NCBI GenBank assembly: GCA_017519185.1
Contig: JAFWSX010000005.1
Coordinates: 40,399-104,398 of the forward strand
DNA: 64,000 nt
Direction: 5' to 3'
DNA from: Bacteroidales bacterium
Lineage (GTDB): Bacteria > Bacteroidota > Bacteroidia > Bacteroidales > UBA932
This document shows positions 33,823-41,849 of the stretch, piece after piece. The translations under genes were made by a program, and so were the position numbers. The notes under the pieces were generated by a model. That model ran no database searches. It was not told where the DNA came from and worked only from the letters and a program-made list of their open reading frames with translations. Every line of letters starts with the position of its first letter. Position 1 is the stretch's first letter.

Positions 33823-34746
33823 TCAGAATGTGAGTTTCATTTGAAGGCCGTACGACACAGGAGACGATGAGGCCAGGAATTTGCCGTCCAACGGCTCTAT
33901 CAAAGCCGGCTTGACATTCAGGGACAGGTCATCATTGACATTGAAATCACTCATATGCGCGAAAACGTTGGCATCGATGACGTTCAATGCATACACCACA
34001 ACTGTCGCAACGATGGAATAGTCACGGTAGCGACGGTAGAGGTCCCTGTAAACCTTGGCCTGGGAGGCGTTGATATGGCCGATATATCCGCTGGACTGGT
34101 TGGAAGCCAGGTTGTAGATATACCGGAAACGCTTGTACTGCATATCGTTGAAATGGAATGTGTAAGCACATACCATCAAGCCTCCGTACCATATCGGGAT
34201 ATGCCACCAGTCACCGTTATATGCCTGCCCGAGACCCGGCAGAAGGGCGGAATAGATCGCCGCCTTGGCCGGATCCGGCTTGTCGTCAGTAGGGAAACGG
34301 ATAACCCCGTCAAGCAGGGTTCCCCAATAGACAGCAGCAGCACCTGCGAAGCAGAGAGCCGAGATCTTGGCGTAATCCGAGTTGCCGGTATCTAGATACT
34401 GCCGGTTGTTCTGTATGCCGAAGTATATGCCGCTTCCTATGCCGCCGTATATGATGGGAAGTTTCCAGTAATCCTTGTTGTAGATCTGCATCACGCCCGG
34501 AAGCATCGCATTGCTCGCCAGGGCATAACTAGTCTTGAGAGGCTGCTTGCGGAGAAGGCCGCGCACCATCGCTTTCATCGAAAAACCGGAAGTCGTGTCG
34601 GCAAGGACGTCGCTTTCAGGATTCACTCCCGTCTGGACATTCTGGCCCGGAGGACCGCCGGTAATATTGTTGTTCTGCGTGAACTGGGCAGAAGCGCTGA
34701 ATGTTACAGCACAGAACAGAATTATCGATGATATTAACCTTCGCAC
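33823..34746 (-). CDS. DUF5683 membrane-associated protein
   Basis: The 307-residue protein has a signal peptide (cut near SASAQ) and a DUF5683 domain: ALASNAMLPGVMQIYNKDYWKLPIIYGG and a second similar unit, ALLPGLGQAYNGDWWHIPIWYGGL, each followed by a hydrophobic helix. The paired P-G-x-x-Q-x-Y-N-x-x-x-W motif looks like an internal repeat. The family is typical of Bacteroidetes and its function is unknown. The neighbours are ParB 10 bp upstream and MltD-like 9 bp downstream on the same strand; this gene order recurs in related genomes as far as I recall. Confidence 0.8.
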   Translation of the reverse strand: MRRLISSIILFCAVTFSASAQFTQNNNITGGPPGQNVQTGVNPESDVLADTTSGFSMKAMVRGLLRKQPLKTSYALASNAMLPGVMQIYNKDYWKLPIIYGGIGSGIYFGIQNNRQYLDTGNSDYAKISALCFAGAAAVYWGTLLDGVIRFPTDDKPDPAKAAIYSALLPGLGQAYNGDWWHIPIWYGGLMVCAYTFHFNDMQYKRFRYIYNLASNQSSGYIGHINASQAKVYRDLYRRYRDYSIVATVVVYALNVIDANVFAHMSDFNVNDDLSLNVKPALIEPLDGKFLASSSPVSYGLQMKLTF

Positions 34747-34756
34747 CTGGTACCTG

Positions 34757-35665
34757 CTAAATGATATTGTTTTCCAACGCCCTCAAAAATCGTGCGATTT
34801 CGTCGTCACTCTTGAAACGGATGGTAATCCGGCCGCTTCCGTCGACCCCTCTCTTGAGAGAAATGTCATTGCGGAAATACTTTCCGACAAGCTCCAGAAC
34901 CCGATAATACTCATCAGGGAGTTCTTTCGGCACTTTCTGCTCTTCCTTGCCGGCATTCACAAGGCGGTCGCGTACCATCTTCTCCAGTTTGCGCACTGAC
35001 CAGTCGCCAGCCACGCACTTGGTGCACATTTCCATCTGCGACTCTTCATCCGGAAGTGAAAGCAGGGCCTTGGCGTGCCCCACGGAGATCCTGTCAACCT
35101 TCAATGCCTTCTGGATCTCGACGGGAAGGCTGAGCAGCCTGAGATAATTGGCCACTGTAGCCCTCTTTTTGCCGACCCTGTCTGCCATCTGCTCCTGGGT
35201 AAACCCGCATTCCTCCATCAGCCTGCGGAAACTCAGTGCAGTCTCCACGGCATCCAGGTTCTCACGCTGGATGTTTTCCACGATGGCCATCTCCAGCATT
35301 CCTGAGTCGTCGGCTTCCTTTACATATGCTGGAACGGTCTTCAGTCCGGCCAGTTTTGCGGCACGGTAACGGCGTTCGCCTGATATTATCTGATATTTGC
35401 CTTCTGCCGTCTTGCGGACGGTAATGGGCTGCACGATGCCTATTGAGCGGATGGAATCGGCCAGTTCGGCTATAGATTCTGCATCGAAAGTAGTACGGGG
35501 CTGATAGGGGTTCGGCTCGATCTCTTCGAGCGGCAGTTCAACTCCGGCTGAGGTATGTTTCGGTGCCGAGGCAGCAGCCTTCCCGCTGTTGCGCTGGATA
35601 GCTTCTGCATCCTGAAGCAAGGCACCCAGCCCTCTTCCGAGTGCATTTCTCTTGGTCGTAGGCAT
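34757..35665 (-). CDS. parB: Chromosome-partitioning protein ParB
   Basis: The 302-residue protein has an N-terminal ParA-interacting region (KRNALGRGLGALL), the ParB/Sulfiredoxin domain with EIEPNPYQPRTTFDAE, IVQPITVRK, ISGERRYRAAKLAG and IVENIQRENLDAVETA, a helix-turn-helix (FTQEQMADRVGKKRATVANYLRLL) and a C-terminal dimerisation region. It binds parS sites and CTP and loads condensin near the origin. Its ATG overlaps the parA stop by one base (TAATG). I found no 16-bp parS-like palindrome in the window. Confidence 0.95.
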   Translation of the reverse strand: MPTTKRNALGRGLGALLQDAEAIQRNSGKAAASAPKHTSAGVELPLEEIEPNPYQPRTTFDAESIAELADSIRSIGIVQPITVRKTAEGKYQIISGERRYRAAKLAGLKTVPAYVKEADDSGMLEMAIVENIQRENLDAVETALSFRRLMEECGFTQEQMADRVGKKRATVANYLRLLSLPVEIQKALKVDRISVGHAKALLSLPDEESQMEMCTKCVAGDWSVRKLEKMVRDRLVNAGKEEQKVPKELPDEYYRVLELVGKYFRNDISLKRGVDGSGRITIRFKSDDEIARFLRALENNII

Positions 35666-36432
35666 TATGAGTTCTTTTTAACTATTTCCTGGGCAAGGCA
35701 CATATAGTTGTTTGTGCCTGAAGATATCACATCATAGAGAATCGCAGGCTTGCCGTGCGAAGGGGCCTCGCTCAGGCGGACGTTGCGGCTGATCATTGTA
35801 TGGAACACCATATCCGCGAAATGGCTCTTCACCTCCTCAACCACCTGATTGTGCAGCCTCAGACGGCTGTCGAACATAGTGAAGAGGAAACCTTCTATCG
35901 ACAGCGAAGGATTGAGCTTGTTCTGCACCAGCTTTATCGTGTTCAGAAGCTTGCCAAGACCTTCGAGAGCGAAATATTCAGGCTGGACCGGAATAATCAC
36001 GCTGTCAGCCGCAGTAAGGGCGTTGATAGTGATGATGCCGAGCGAAGGAGAACAGTCGATGATGATGAAGTCATATTCATCCCTTATCTCCGCTATGCTG
36101 TCTTTCAGCACTGACTCGCGCTTGTCGACGTTGAGAAGTTCAATCTCAGCACCGACCAGATTGATGTGCGACGGAACGACCTGGAGGTACTGCAGTTCGG
36201 TGTCGAGCAGGGCCTCGGTGACGTCTATCTGGCCAATGAGCACCTCATAGAGTGTGCGCATCGAGTCAGAGTCCGGATCGAAGTTGAGACCCGACGTGGT
36301 ATTAGCCTGAGGATCAGCATCTATCAACAATGTCTTCTTCTCCATCACTGCCAGAGAAGCAGCCAGGTTTATGGCTGTCGTAGTCTTTCCCACACCACCT
36401 TTTTGATTTGCTATGGCTATTACCTTTCCCAT
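35665..36432 (-). CDS. parA: Chromosome-partitioning ATPase ParA/Soj
   Basis: The 255-residue deviant Walker ATPase has QKGGVGKTT (10-18), the Walker A' and [12 protein letters not shown], and [14 protein letters not shown] in the C-terminal part. It forms DNA-bound gradients that move ParB-parS complexes, and lacks the N-terminal DNA-binding extension of plasmid type Ia ParA. The -7 box TAAATTTG (minus, 36459-36466) is upstream, and the pair is divergent from the lipid kinase gene. Confidence 0.95.
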   Translation of the reverse strand: MGKVIAIANQKGGVGKTTTAINLAASLAVMEKKTLLIDADPQANTTSGLNFDPDSDSMRTLYEVLIGQIDVTEALLDTELQYLQVVPSHINLVGAEIELLNVDKRESVLKDSIAEIRDEYDFIIIDCSPSLGIITINALTAADSVIIPVQPEYFALEGLGKLLNTIKLVQNKLNPSLSIEGFLFTMFDSRLRLHNQVVEEVKSHFADMVFHTMISRNVRLSEAPSHGKPAILYDVISSGTNNYMCLAQEIVKKNS

Positions 36433-36497
36433 TGATTCCTGATTAAATATCTATCTCGCAAATTTATAAAATCTTTGTATATTTTTTTGATTTATGC

Positions 36498-36505
36498 TAC
36501 TTTTG
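36498..36505 (+). promoter_or_regulatory. Promoter for diacylglycerol kinase-family gene
   Basis: TACTTTTG (-7) is preceded by TTTG at 36474-36477 with a 20-nt spacer, a good match to the Bacteroidetes housekeeping promoter. Start of the gene at 36540 leaves about 30 nt of leader. Confidence 0.65.
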
Positions 36506-36539
36506 AGAATAACGACCATATGGCATATCGTCACAGGAA

Positions 36540-37463
36540 ATGCAAGACATCTGGAAAGTTATCGTGAACCCCAATGCCGGCAGCGGCAGGGGTGGAAGAG
36601 AATGGGATGAGATAAGCAATCTGTTAAGCGCTGCGGGAATACAATTCTCAAGTTCGGTGTCCCGTCACAAATACCACTCCATAGACCTTGTAAGACAGGC
36701 ATATCAGGAAGGATACCGCAGGTTCATCGCCGTGGGCGGTGACGGCACCATACACGAAGTTGTTTCCGGGATAATGAGCACGGACAACGCAGATCCTGAC
36801 GTAACCCTGGCCGTCATTCCGGTCGGCACCGGCAACGACTGGGGCCGTGAATGGGGAGTAACCATCGACCACAGGCAGGCTGTAGACATCATCGCAAAAG
36901 GGCACACAAGGGTGCAGGACCTCGCTGAAGTGCGTTCAGTAAAAAACGGCACGGAAAACGTCCGGTATATGGCGAACATCGGCGGACTCGGTTTTGACGC
37001 TAACGTATGCTTCAAGGTCGACGGCTACAAGGATGCCGGAAAGACTGGCAGCAGCCTCTATGTCAAGGGCCTGCTGAGAGCTTTCTTCGGTTATACGAAC
37101 AAGCGTTTCAAGATAGTCGTAGACGGTAACACTCTCTACGAAGGCAAGGTTTTCTCAACCGCATTCGGCATAGGAAGATACTCTGGCGGAGGTATGCTCC
37201 AGACCCCCGATGCCCTTCCCGACGACGGCCTGCTGGACATTACCGTAATAAAGAAAATACCAAAGCTGAAAGTCATATTCAGCATCAAGAAACTTTACTC
37301 CGGCGATATTTATTCCATCAAGCAAGTCATCCACACAAAGGGCAAGAGCGTATATGTGGAATCCTTCCCTTTTGCCAAGGTGGAAGTGGACGGCGAAGCC
37401 GTAGGTTTCACGCCTGTGACCGTGACGATGATGCCCCACGCACTCAGGATCGTCGTTCCCTAA
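36540..37463 (+). CDS. Diacylglycerol kinase catalytic-domain (lipid kinase-like) protein
   Basis: The 307-residue protein has the DAGK-catalytic motifs NPNAGSGRG (10-18), VGGDGTIHE (65-73) and GTGNDW (96-101), followed by the C-terminal beta-sandwich domain. It is of the YegS/DgkB type, cytoplasmic and probably peripheral on the membrane, phosphorylating a diacylglycerol, ceramide or related lipid with ATP; Bacteroidales make sphingolipids, so a sphingoid substrate is possible. It overlaps the convergent HhH gene by 4 bp. Confidence 0.85.
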   Translation: MQDIWKVIVNPNAGSGRGGREWDEISNLLSAAGIQFSSSVSRHKYHSIDLVRQAYQEGYRRFIAVGGDGTIHEVVSGIMSTDNADPDVTLAVIPVGTGNDWGREWGVTIDHRQAVDIIAKGHTRVQDLAEVRSVKNGTENVRYMANIGGLGFDANVCFKVDGYKDAGKTGSSLYVKGLLRAFFGYTNKRFKIVVDGNTLYEGKVFSTAFGIGRYSGGGMLQTPDALPDDGLLDITVIKKIPKLKVIFSIKKLYSGDIYSIKQVIHTKGKSVYVESFPFAKVEVDGEAVGFTPVTVTMMPHALRIVVP

Positions 37464-39337
37464 AACTCCCAGTCAATCTGTCCCCTGACCTCCAGGACAC
37501 TGTTTTTGCCATCTTCTGCGAAATCCGTAAATGCGGCTTTCAATGTCAGCTTGAATCCTGAAAAGATGCCAAAAGCCGCCAGCAGGCTGGCCGTCACCCC
37601 ACGCCCACCGTATGACACCACCGAAAAGCTTTGAGGCAGGTCTTTCTCATACGCATAGATGCGTGTGGCCGAGGACTGTGAGTCGAAATAAGTGCCGCAT
37701 CCCCACAACGAAAGCCACTCAGCTGCGCGCCAGTCAAGCCGAAACGACGCCCCGAGACCCCGTTCCAGCCTGTATCCGTGCATTCCGCCGGACTCCTCTC
37801 CTGCAAACCTCAGCACATAATCTCCCCTGCAGGACAATGATAACCTTTCCGAAGGGCTGAAACTTGCCAGCATTTTCATTGCGTGCCTGTGGCTGTCTTC
37901 ATAATCCTTGAAAGTGTAATTGTCCTGCAGGTAGGCCGACCAGCTGTCAGCTGCATATTCCACTCTTGCCTTGAAATTCGTGACGAATGACGGAGAGTCA
38001 ATGCGGTAGCGCACGTGGGGATGATAGGCTGCGTCGCACATTGCAGTGATGGTTAAACCGTCTGCCGGACGTGCAAGTATGTTTGCAAGGACTCCGTACT
38101 GGTTGCTGACGGATGAAAGCGAAGAATAGGCGCCCGCGTGGTTGGCGATGTATTCTTTCGGATAATAGCGCAGCTGCACGGCAGCCTCGAAGTTGTATCC
38201 GGGAGACCAGACCAATCCGGCAAGGGCGGCCGGAGTACCTTTCAGGTCGAGGGCCGATTCGCCGTAGATCCTGCAATGCCCTGCGCTGTACAATGCCGAT
38301 ACAGCCAGATTGCCGTAGACGCCGTCGTACATCTGCCAGCGGTTGTATTCCTGCACACGGCGGGCGTTCGTCTTGTCATACCCATAAGCGGCGAGGGTGA
38401 AGGACAACTGAAGACAGGAAGTCTCGAGAGTATAGTTCACACAGCCGGAATACTCCCTCAGCGCGTTTTTCTGGGCTTTCTGGAACTCAGTCCTATGGTA
38501 GCCGGTCGTGGGAAGAGAACTGTATGTGCTGTCGGTGACGGTTGCATCGAGCGATGCGGCCGAGAAGAAGGCTTGAAAGCGGCCCCTCTCCCCTATATCT
38601 GACGACAGCGCAACGCCCCGCAGTGCATCGTTCTCACCAGAGGAAGTATAGCCTCTGAAGTCGTTGCGGCGTTTAAGCGTCGATGCGGGGCTGCCGAGAG
38701 CAGACATCGAGAATGACTTGCACATAGCCAGTCCCTGCCCGTACGAGGCCGAGAAATCACCGAGCAGCAGCTTGAACCTGCCAGCATCGTATTGCAGATG
38801 GGCTGAAAGGAAATCTGGGAGCAGGCTTTCCTGAGCGTCACTTTCAAGCGTAAGACCATAGCTGAAACCGCCCGTCCCGCCGAGATACCTCGCATATCTG
38901 TACATTCCTTCCTGGGAACTCTTCCACTTGACCCTGCTCCGCAACTGGGAGAAAGTGCGGGAAAGGGCTCCTGTCCCATCTCCTTCAAGGGTAATGAAAG
39001 GCCTGAGCACAGCCACCAGCTCCCTGCTGAAACCATCCACCGCCTCCAGTTCGGAGAAAGAGAGCAGGCTCCCGTATTCTTCCCGATAGTCCAGCAGGCT
39101 TTCAATCTGGAACAGCGAAAGCACCTGCAGCTCCTCCAGCTGGCTGCGGGATGCAGAATTGATATCGAGCGGTTTCAGCAGCAGAGTCTCATACCATTGC
39201 ATCAGTTCTTCGACAGAAGAGCCTGACTCCGACTCCTGCAACTGCTCGAGAAGTTCCTCGATTCCTGCCGGCAGATTCTGGGCAGAAACCGCAATGGCCG
39301 GCAGAATAAAACACAATATCGCCACTAACCTTCTCAT
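37460..39337 (-). CDS. Secreted helix-hairpin-helix protein with beta-barrel-like C-terminus
   Basis: The 625 residues begin with a signal peptide (cut near AVSAQ). Residues about 50-115 form two ComEA-like helix-hairpin-helix units (LDINSASRSQLEELQVLSLF and SLLSFSELEAVDGFSRELV), followed by about 500 residues of alternating beta strands ending with an aromatic residue (IDWEF), consistent with an outer-membrane barrel. A HhH segment fused to a barrel suggests DNA or other polymer recognition at the cell surface or periplasm, but function is unknown. A TAGCTTTG box sits four bases before the ATG, so the mRNA is nearly leaderless. Confidence 0.75.
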   Translation of the reverse strand: MRRLVAILCFILPAIAVSAQNLPAGIEELLEQLQESESGSSVEELMQWYETLLLKPLDINSASRSQLEELQVLSLFQIESLLDYREEYGSLLSFSELEAVDGFSRELVAVLRPFITLEGDGTGALSRTFSQLRSRVKWKSSQEGMYRYARYLGGTGGFSYGLTLESDAQESLLPDFLSAHLQYDAGRFKLLLGDFSASYGQGLAMCKSFSMSALGSPASTLKRRNDFRGYTSSGENDALRGVALSSDIGERGRFQAFFSAASLDATVTDSTYSSLPTTGYHRTEFQKAQKNALREYSGCVNYTLETSCLQLSFTLAAYGYDKTNARRVQEYNRWQMYDGVYGNLAVSALYSAGHCRIYGESALDLKGTPAALAGLVWSPGYNFEAAVQLRYYPKEYIANHAGAYSSLSSVSNQYGVLANILARPADGLTITAMCDAAYHPHVRYRIDSPSFVTNFKARVEYAADSWSAYLQDNYTFKDYEDSHRHAMKMLASFSPSERLSLSCRGDYVLRFAGEESGGMHGYRLERGLGASFRLDWRAAEWLSLWGCGTYFDSQSSATRIYAYEKDLPQSFSVVSYGGRGVTASLLAAFGIFSGFKLTLKAAFTDFAEDGKNSVLEVRGQIDWEF

Positions 39338-39341
39338 AGCG

Positions 39342-39349
39342 CAAAGCTA
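39342..39349 (-). promoter_or_regulatory. -7 box directly before the HhH-barrel gene
   Basis: On the minus strand TAGCTTTG fits TAnnTTTG and ends four bases before the ATG at 39337. Predicted leaderless or nearly leaderless mRNA. Confidence 0.45.
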
Positions 39350-39406
39350 AGGGAAGGAAGCGGCCCGAGCCGTTTCTAAACATTTATATCCGGATAAAAC
39401 GGATAG

Positions 39407-39919
39407 CTAGTTAGTCTTGAATTTGTAAGTCACCGATTTGAGGTCCTCGTTGGCCTTGGCGATCTTGCCGGCGAGCTCTGCCTTGAAAGCTTCCATACGC
39501 TCCATAAGGACATCGTCGCCCGCTGCAAGGATCTGAAGGGCGAAGATGGCCGCATTCTTGGCACCATCTACTGCCATAGTGGCAACCGGGATGCCCGAAG
39601 GCATCTGGAGGATAGAAAGGACTGAGTCCCAGGCATCCATCGAGTTGGAAGACTTGATGGGGACGCCTATAACAGGAAGAGGAGTGGAAGCAGCAATCAC
39701 GCCCGGAAGATGGGCGGCGCCGCCCGCGCCTGCGATAATCACCTTGATGCCCCTGTCTGCAGCACCTTTGGCGAAAGCGGCCACCTGATCGGGTGTGCGA
39801 TGCGCGCTGAGAGCGTTGATTTCGAACGGGATCTGCATACTGTCCAGAAATTCGGCGGCAGACTTCATTACAGGCATGTCTGACATGCTCCCCATAATAA
39901 TGCTTACAACAGGTTTCAT
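39407..39919 (-). CDS. purE: N5-carboxyaminoimidazole ribonucleotide mutase PurE
   Basis: The 170-residue protein has the class I PurE signatures IIMGSMSDMPVM (residues 7-18), SAHRTPDQ (38-45), IAGAGGAAHLPGV and MPSGIPVATMAV. It interconverts N5-CAIR and CAIR in purine synthesis. Its promoter box TAATTTTG (minus, 39943-39950) is back to back with that of hpt-adk, 4 bp apart, so the two purine genes share a very compact divergent control region. Confidence 0.96.
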   Translation of the reverse strand: MKPVVSIIMGSMSDMPVMKSAAEFLDSMQIPFEINALSAHRTPDQVAAFAKGAADRGIKVIIAGAGGAAHLPGVIAASTPLPVIGVPIKSSNSMDAWDSVLSILQMPSGIPVATMAVDGAKNAAIFALQILAAGDDVLMERMEAFKAELAGKIAKANEDLKSVTYKFKTN

Positions 39920-39942
39920 AAGGATTTCGGTGTGATTGTATG

Positions 39943-39962
39943 CAAAATTAATATTAAATTTG
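39943..39962. promoter_or_regulatory. Back-to-back promoters for purE and hpt-adk
   Basis: TAATTTTG (minus, 39943-39950) and TAAATTTG (plus, 39955-39962) lie 4 bp apart. RNA polymerase on one would cover the other. No further operator is visible. Confidence 0.5.
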
Positions 39963-39984
39963 TGAAATATAAATACTGTTTGCG

Positions 39985-41109
39985 ATGAACAAAAGGATCA
40001 AACTGCACGACAAATATTTCATTCCATACATACCGCAAGAAGCCTTGATGAAGGCCATCGACGATGTCGCCGAAAAAGTGAATGCTGACTATCGGGATTC
40101 CGGCAAGGTACCTGTCGTAATCTGCGTTCTCAACGGTTCCATCGTCTTTGCTGGCTACCTGCTCACCAGGCTTGATTTCCCGTGCGAACTTGCAGCCATC
40201 AGGGTAACTTCCTATGAAGGCACCCGCTCGACCGGCAACATCAAGGATGTGCTCGGCCTTACGACCGATGTTGACGGCCGCGACGTCATCCTCATAGAGG
40301 ACATCGTCGATACCGGCAACACCATCATCAAGCTCTGCGAGCATCTGGCATTCAGAGGTGCCAAGGTGGTCAAGATCTGCACGATGTTCACCAAACCGGA
40401 CGTATACCACTACGACCGCAAGCTTGACTACGTCGGAATGGAGATTAAGAACAAATTCGTCGTAGGCTTCGGACTGGACTACGACCAGCTCGGCCGCAAC
40501 CTGCCGGAAGTCTATATACTCGATGAAAATCAATCTGACAACAATATGAAATACTACATCCTTTTCGGCCCTCCGGGTGCAGGCAAAGGCACTCAGGCCA
40601 AACTTCTCGTTGACAAATTCGGATTCCACCACGTATCTACCGGAGATCTTCTCCGCAAGGAAATGGCTGCCGGAACACCTCTCGGCCTTAAGGCAAAAAG
40701 CCTTATCGAGCAGGGAGCACTGGTTCCTGACCAGGTAGTTATCGGTATGATCAAGAGCGAGATCGAGAACAATCCTTCTGTCCCCGGCTTCCTCTTCGAC
40801 GGTTTCCCCCGCACCACAGAGCAGGCTGCCGCACTGGACGAGATGCTTAAAGGCTTCGACCAGAGCGTAACCTCAGTACTTTCAATCTCAATCAGCGACG
40901 AAATGGTCAAGGAGCGCATACGCCACCGCGCTATGCAGGAGAACCGCCCCGACGACACCAAGGACGAGGTCATCGCCAACCGCATCAAGACTTATCACGA
41001 GAAGACCGAGCCTGTCATCGATTTCTACAAGGCCCAGGGCAAATATTGCGAAATCAACGGTGTCGGCACCATCGAAGAGATTTTCGAGAAAGTCTGCAAA
41101 CTGATCTAA
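39985..41109 (+). CDS. hpt-adk: Fused hypoxanthine phosphoribosyltransferase / adenylate kinase
   Basis: The 374 residues contain a complete HPRT (1 to about 180), with SYEGTRSTG (76-84) and the PRPP loop VILIEDIVDTGNT (101-113). A short linker (ENQSDNN) leads to adenylate kinase from Met188: GPPGAGKGT (195-203) and FDGFPRT. The Adk lacks the long zinc-type LID and is of the short form. HPRT makes IMP/GMP from hypoxanthine/guanine; Adk interconverts adenine nucleotides. An internal ATG at 40546 could permit separate Adk synthesis. The two genes are neighbours in many Bacteroidetes, so this looks like loss of the intervening stop. Confidence 0.93.
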   Translation: MNKRIKLHDKYFIPYIPQEALMKAIDDVAEKVNADYRDSGKVPVVICVLNGSIVFAGYLLTRLDFPCELAAIRVTSYEGTRSTGNIKDVLGLTTDVDGRDVILIEDIVDTGNTIIKLCEHLAFRGAKVVKICTMFTKPDVYHYDRKLDYVGMEIKNKFVVGFGLDYDQLGRNLPEVYILDENQSDNNMKYYILFGPPGAGKGTQAKLLVDKFGFHHVSTGDLLRKEMAAGTPLGLKAKSLIEQGALVPDQVVIGMIKSEIENNPSVPGFLFDGFPRTTEQAAALDEMLKGFDQSVTSVLSISISDEMVKERIRHRAMQENRPDDTKDEVIANRIKTYHEKTEPVIDFYKAQGKYCEINGVGTIEEIFEKVCKLI

Positions 41110-41131
41110 AGGAGGCGGCTGGCTTCGGCGG

Positions 41132-41845
41132 CTAGAAAAGCCCGACAAGCCACTTGCCAACGAACCAAAGGACCGGCACCAGAAGGGCCGGAAGCATATC
41201 GAGGGTCTTTCCCTGACGTATTTTCAGAAGGGAAAGGCCCGATGCCGTTATTATAAGACCACCCACTATCAGCAACTCGCACATCAGCGCATCGCTTATG
41301 GCGGAGCTGGACAGTTTTGCTATCAGGTAGAACATTCCCTGCCAGCAGAAAAGCACCGGAGCGGCAAGTATCATCCCGATGCCGTAGGTGGAAGCAAAGA
41401 CAAACGACGACACGAAGTCCAGGGTGGCGTTCGTGAAAAGCAGAGTATTGTCTCCCTGAAGCGCGCTTGTCACAGGGCCAAGCATAGACAGAGGACCGAC
41501 GCAATAGAGCAGGCAGGCTGTGGAAAGGCCTTCAGCCAGGGATGACCTGCCGTTTTCAGCACCGGAGCCGCGCCGGCCGAGCTTGTCGACGAGAGAGTGG
41601 AATCTGTCGTCAATCTTCAGCCAGGTCCCGACCACGCTGCCGATGGCCATCGCAAGAATGAACAGCACCGGAAACTCGCTGTTCGGCATATTACGGATCG
41701 TGGCGCCCAGACCTATGCCCAGGCAGGCCAGACCGAGGGAAGTAAAGACGGCTTCCTTGTATTTCTCCTTGACACCACGATGCACCTGGGCCCCGATTAC
41801 GGAGCCCAGAATAATCGTGCATGTATTAACTATGGTGCCTAGCAT
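41132..41845 (-). CDS. DUF554 membrane protein
   Basis: The 237-residue protein has about seven hydrophobic segments and the DUF554/YdfK-type pattern: LGTIVNTCTIILGSVIG at the N-terminus, CVGPLSMLGPVTSAL in the middle and GGLIITASGLSLL near the C-terminus. The family is thought to be a transporter of unknown substrate. It begins 4 bp after the tryptophanase-like gene's stop, so the two probably form an operon, and the transporter may move a substrate or product of that enzyme. The 3' end is 22 bp from hpt-adk, convergent. Confidence 0.82.
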   Translation of the reverse strand: MLGTIVNTCTIILGSVIGAQVHRGVKEKYKEAVFTSLGLACLGIGLGATIRNMPNSEFPVLFILAMAIGSVVGTWLKIDDRFHSLVDKLGRRGSGAENGRSSLAEGLSTACLLYCVGPLSMLGPVTSALQGDNTLLFTNATLDFVSSFVFASTYGIGMILAAPVLFCWQGMFYLIAKLSSSAISDALMCELLIVGGLIITASGLSLLKIRQGKTLDMLPALLVPVLWFVGKWLVGLF

Positions 41846-41849
41846 AATG

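Noticed and set aside
34757..36540. Search for parS sites near parAB
   Set aside because: No 16-bp palindrome of the TGTTTCACGTGAAACA type was found by eye; parS may lie elsewhere.
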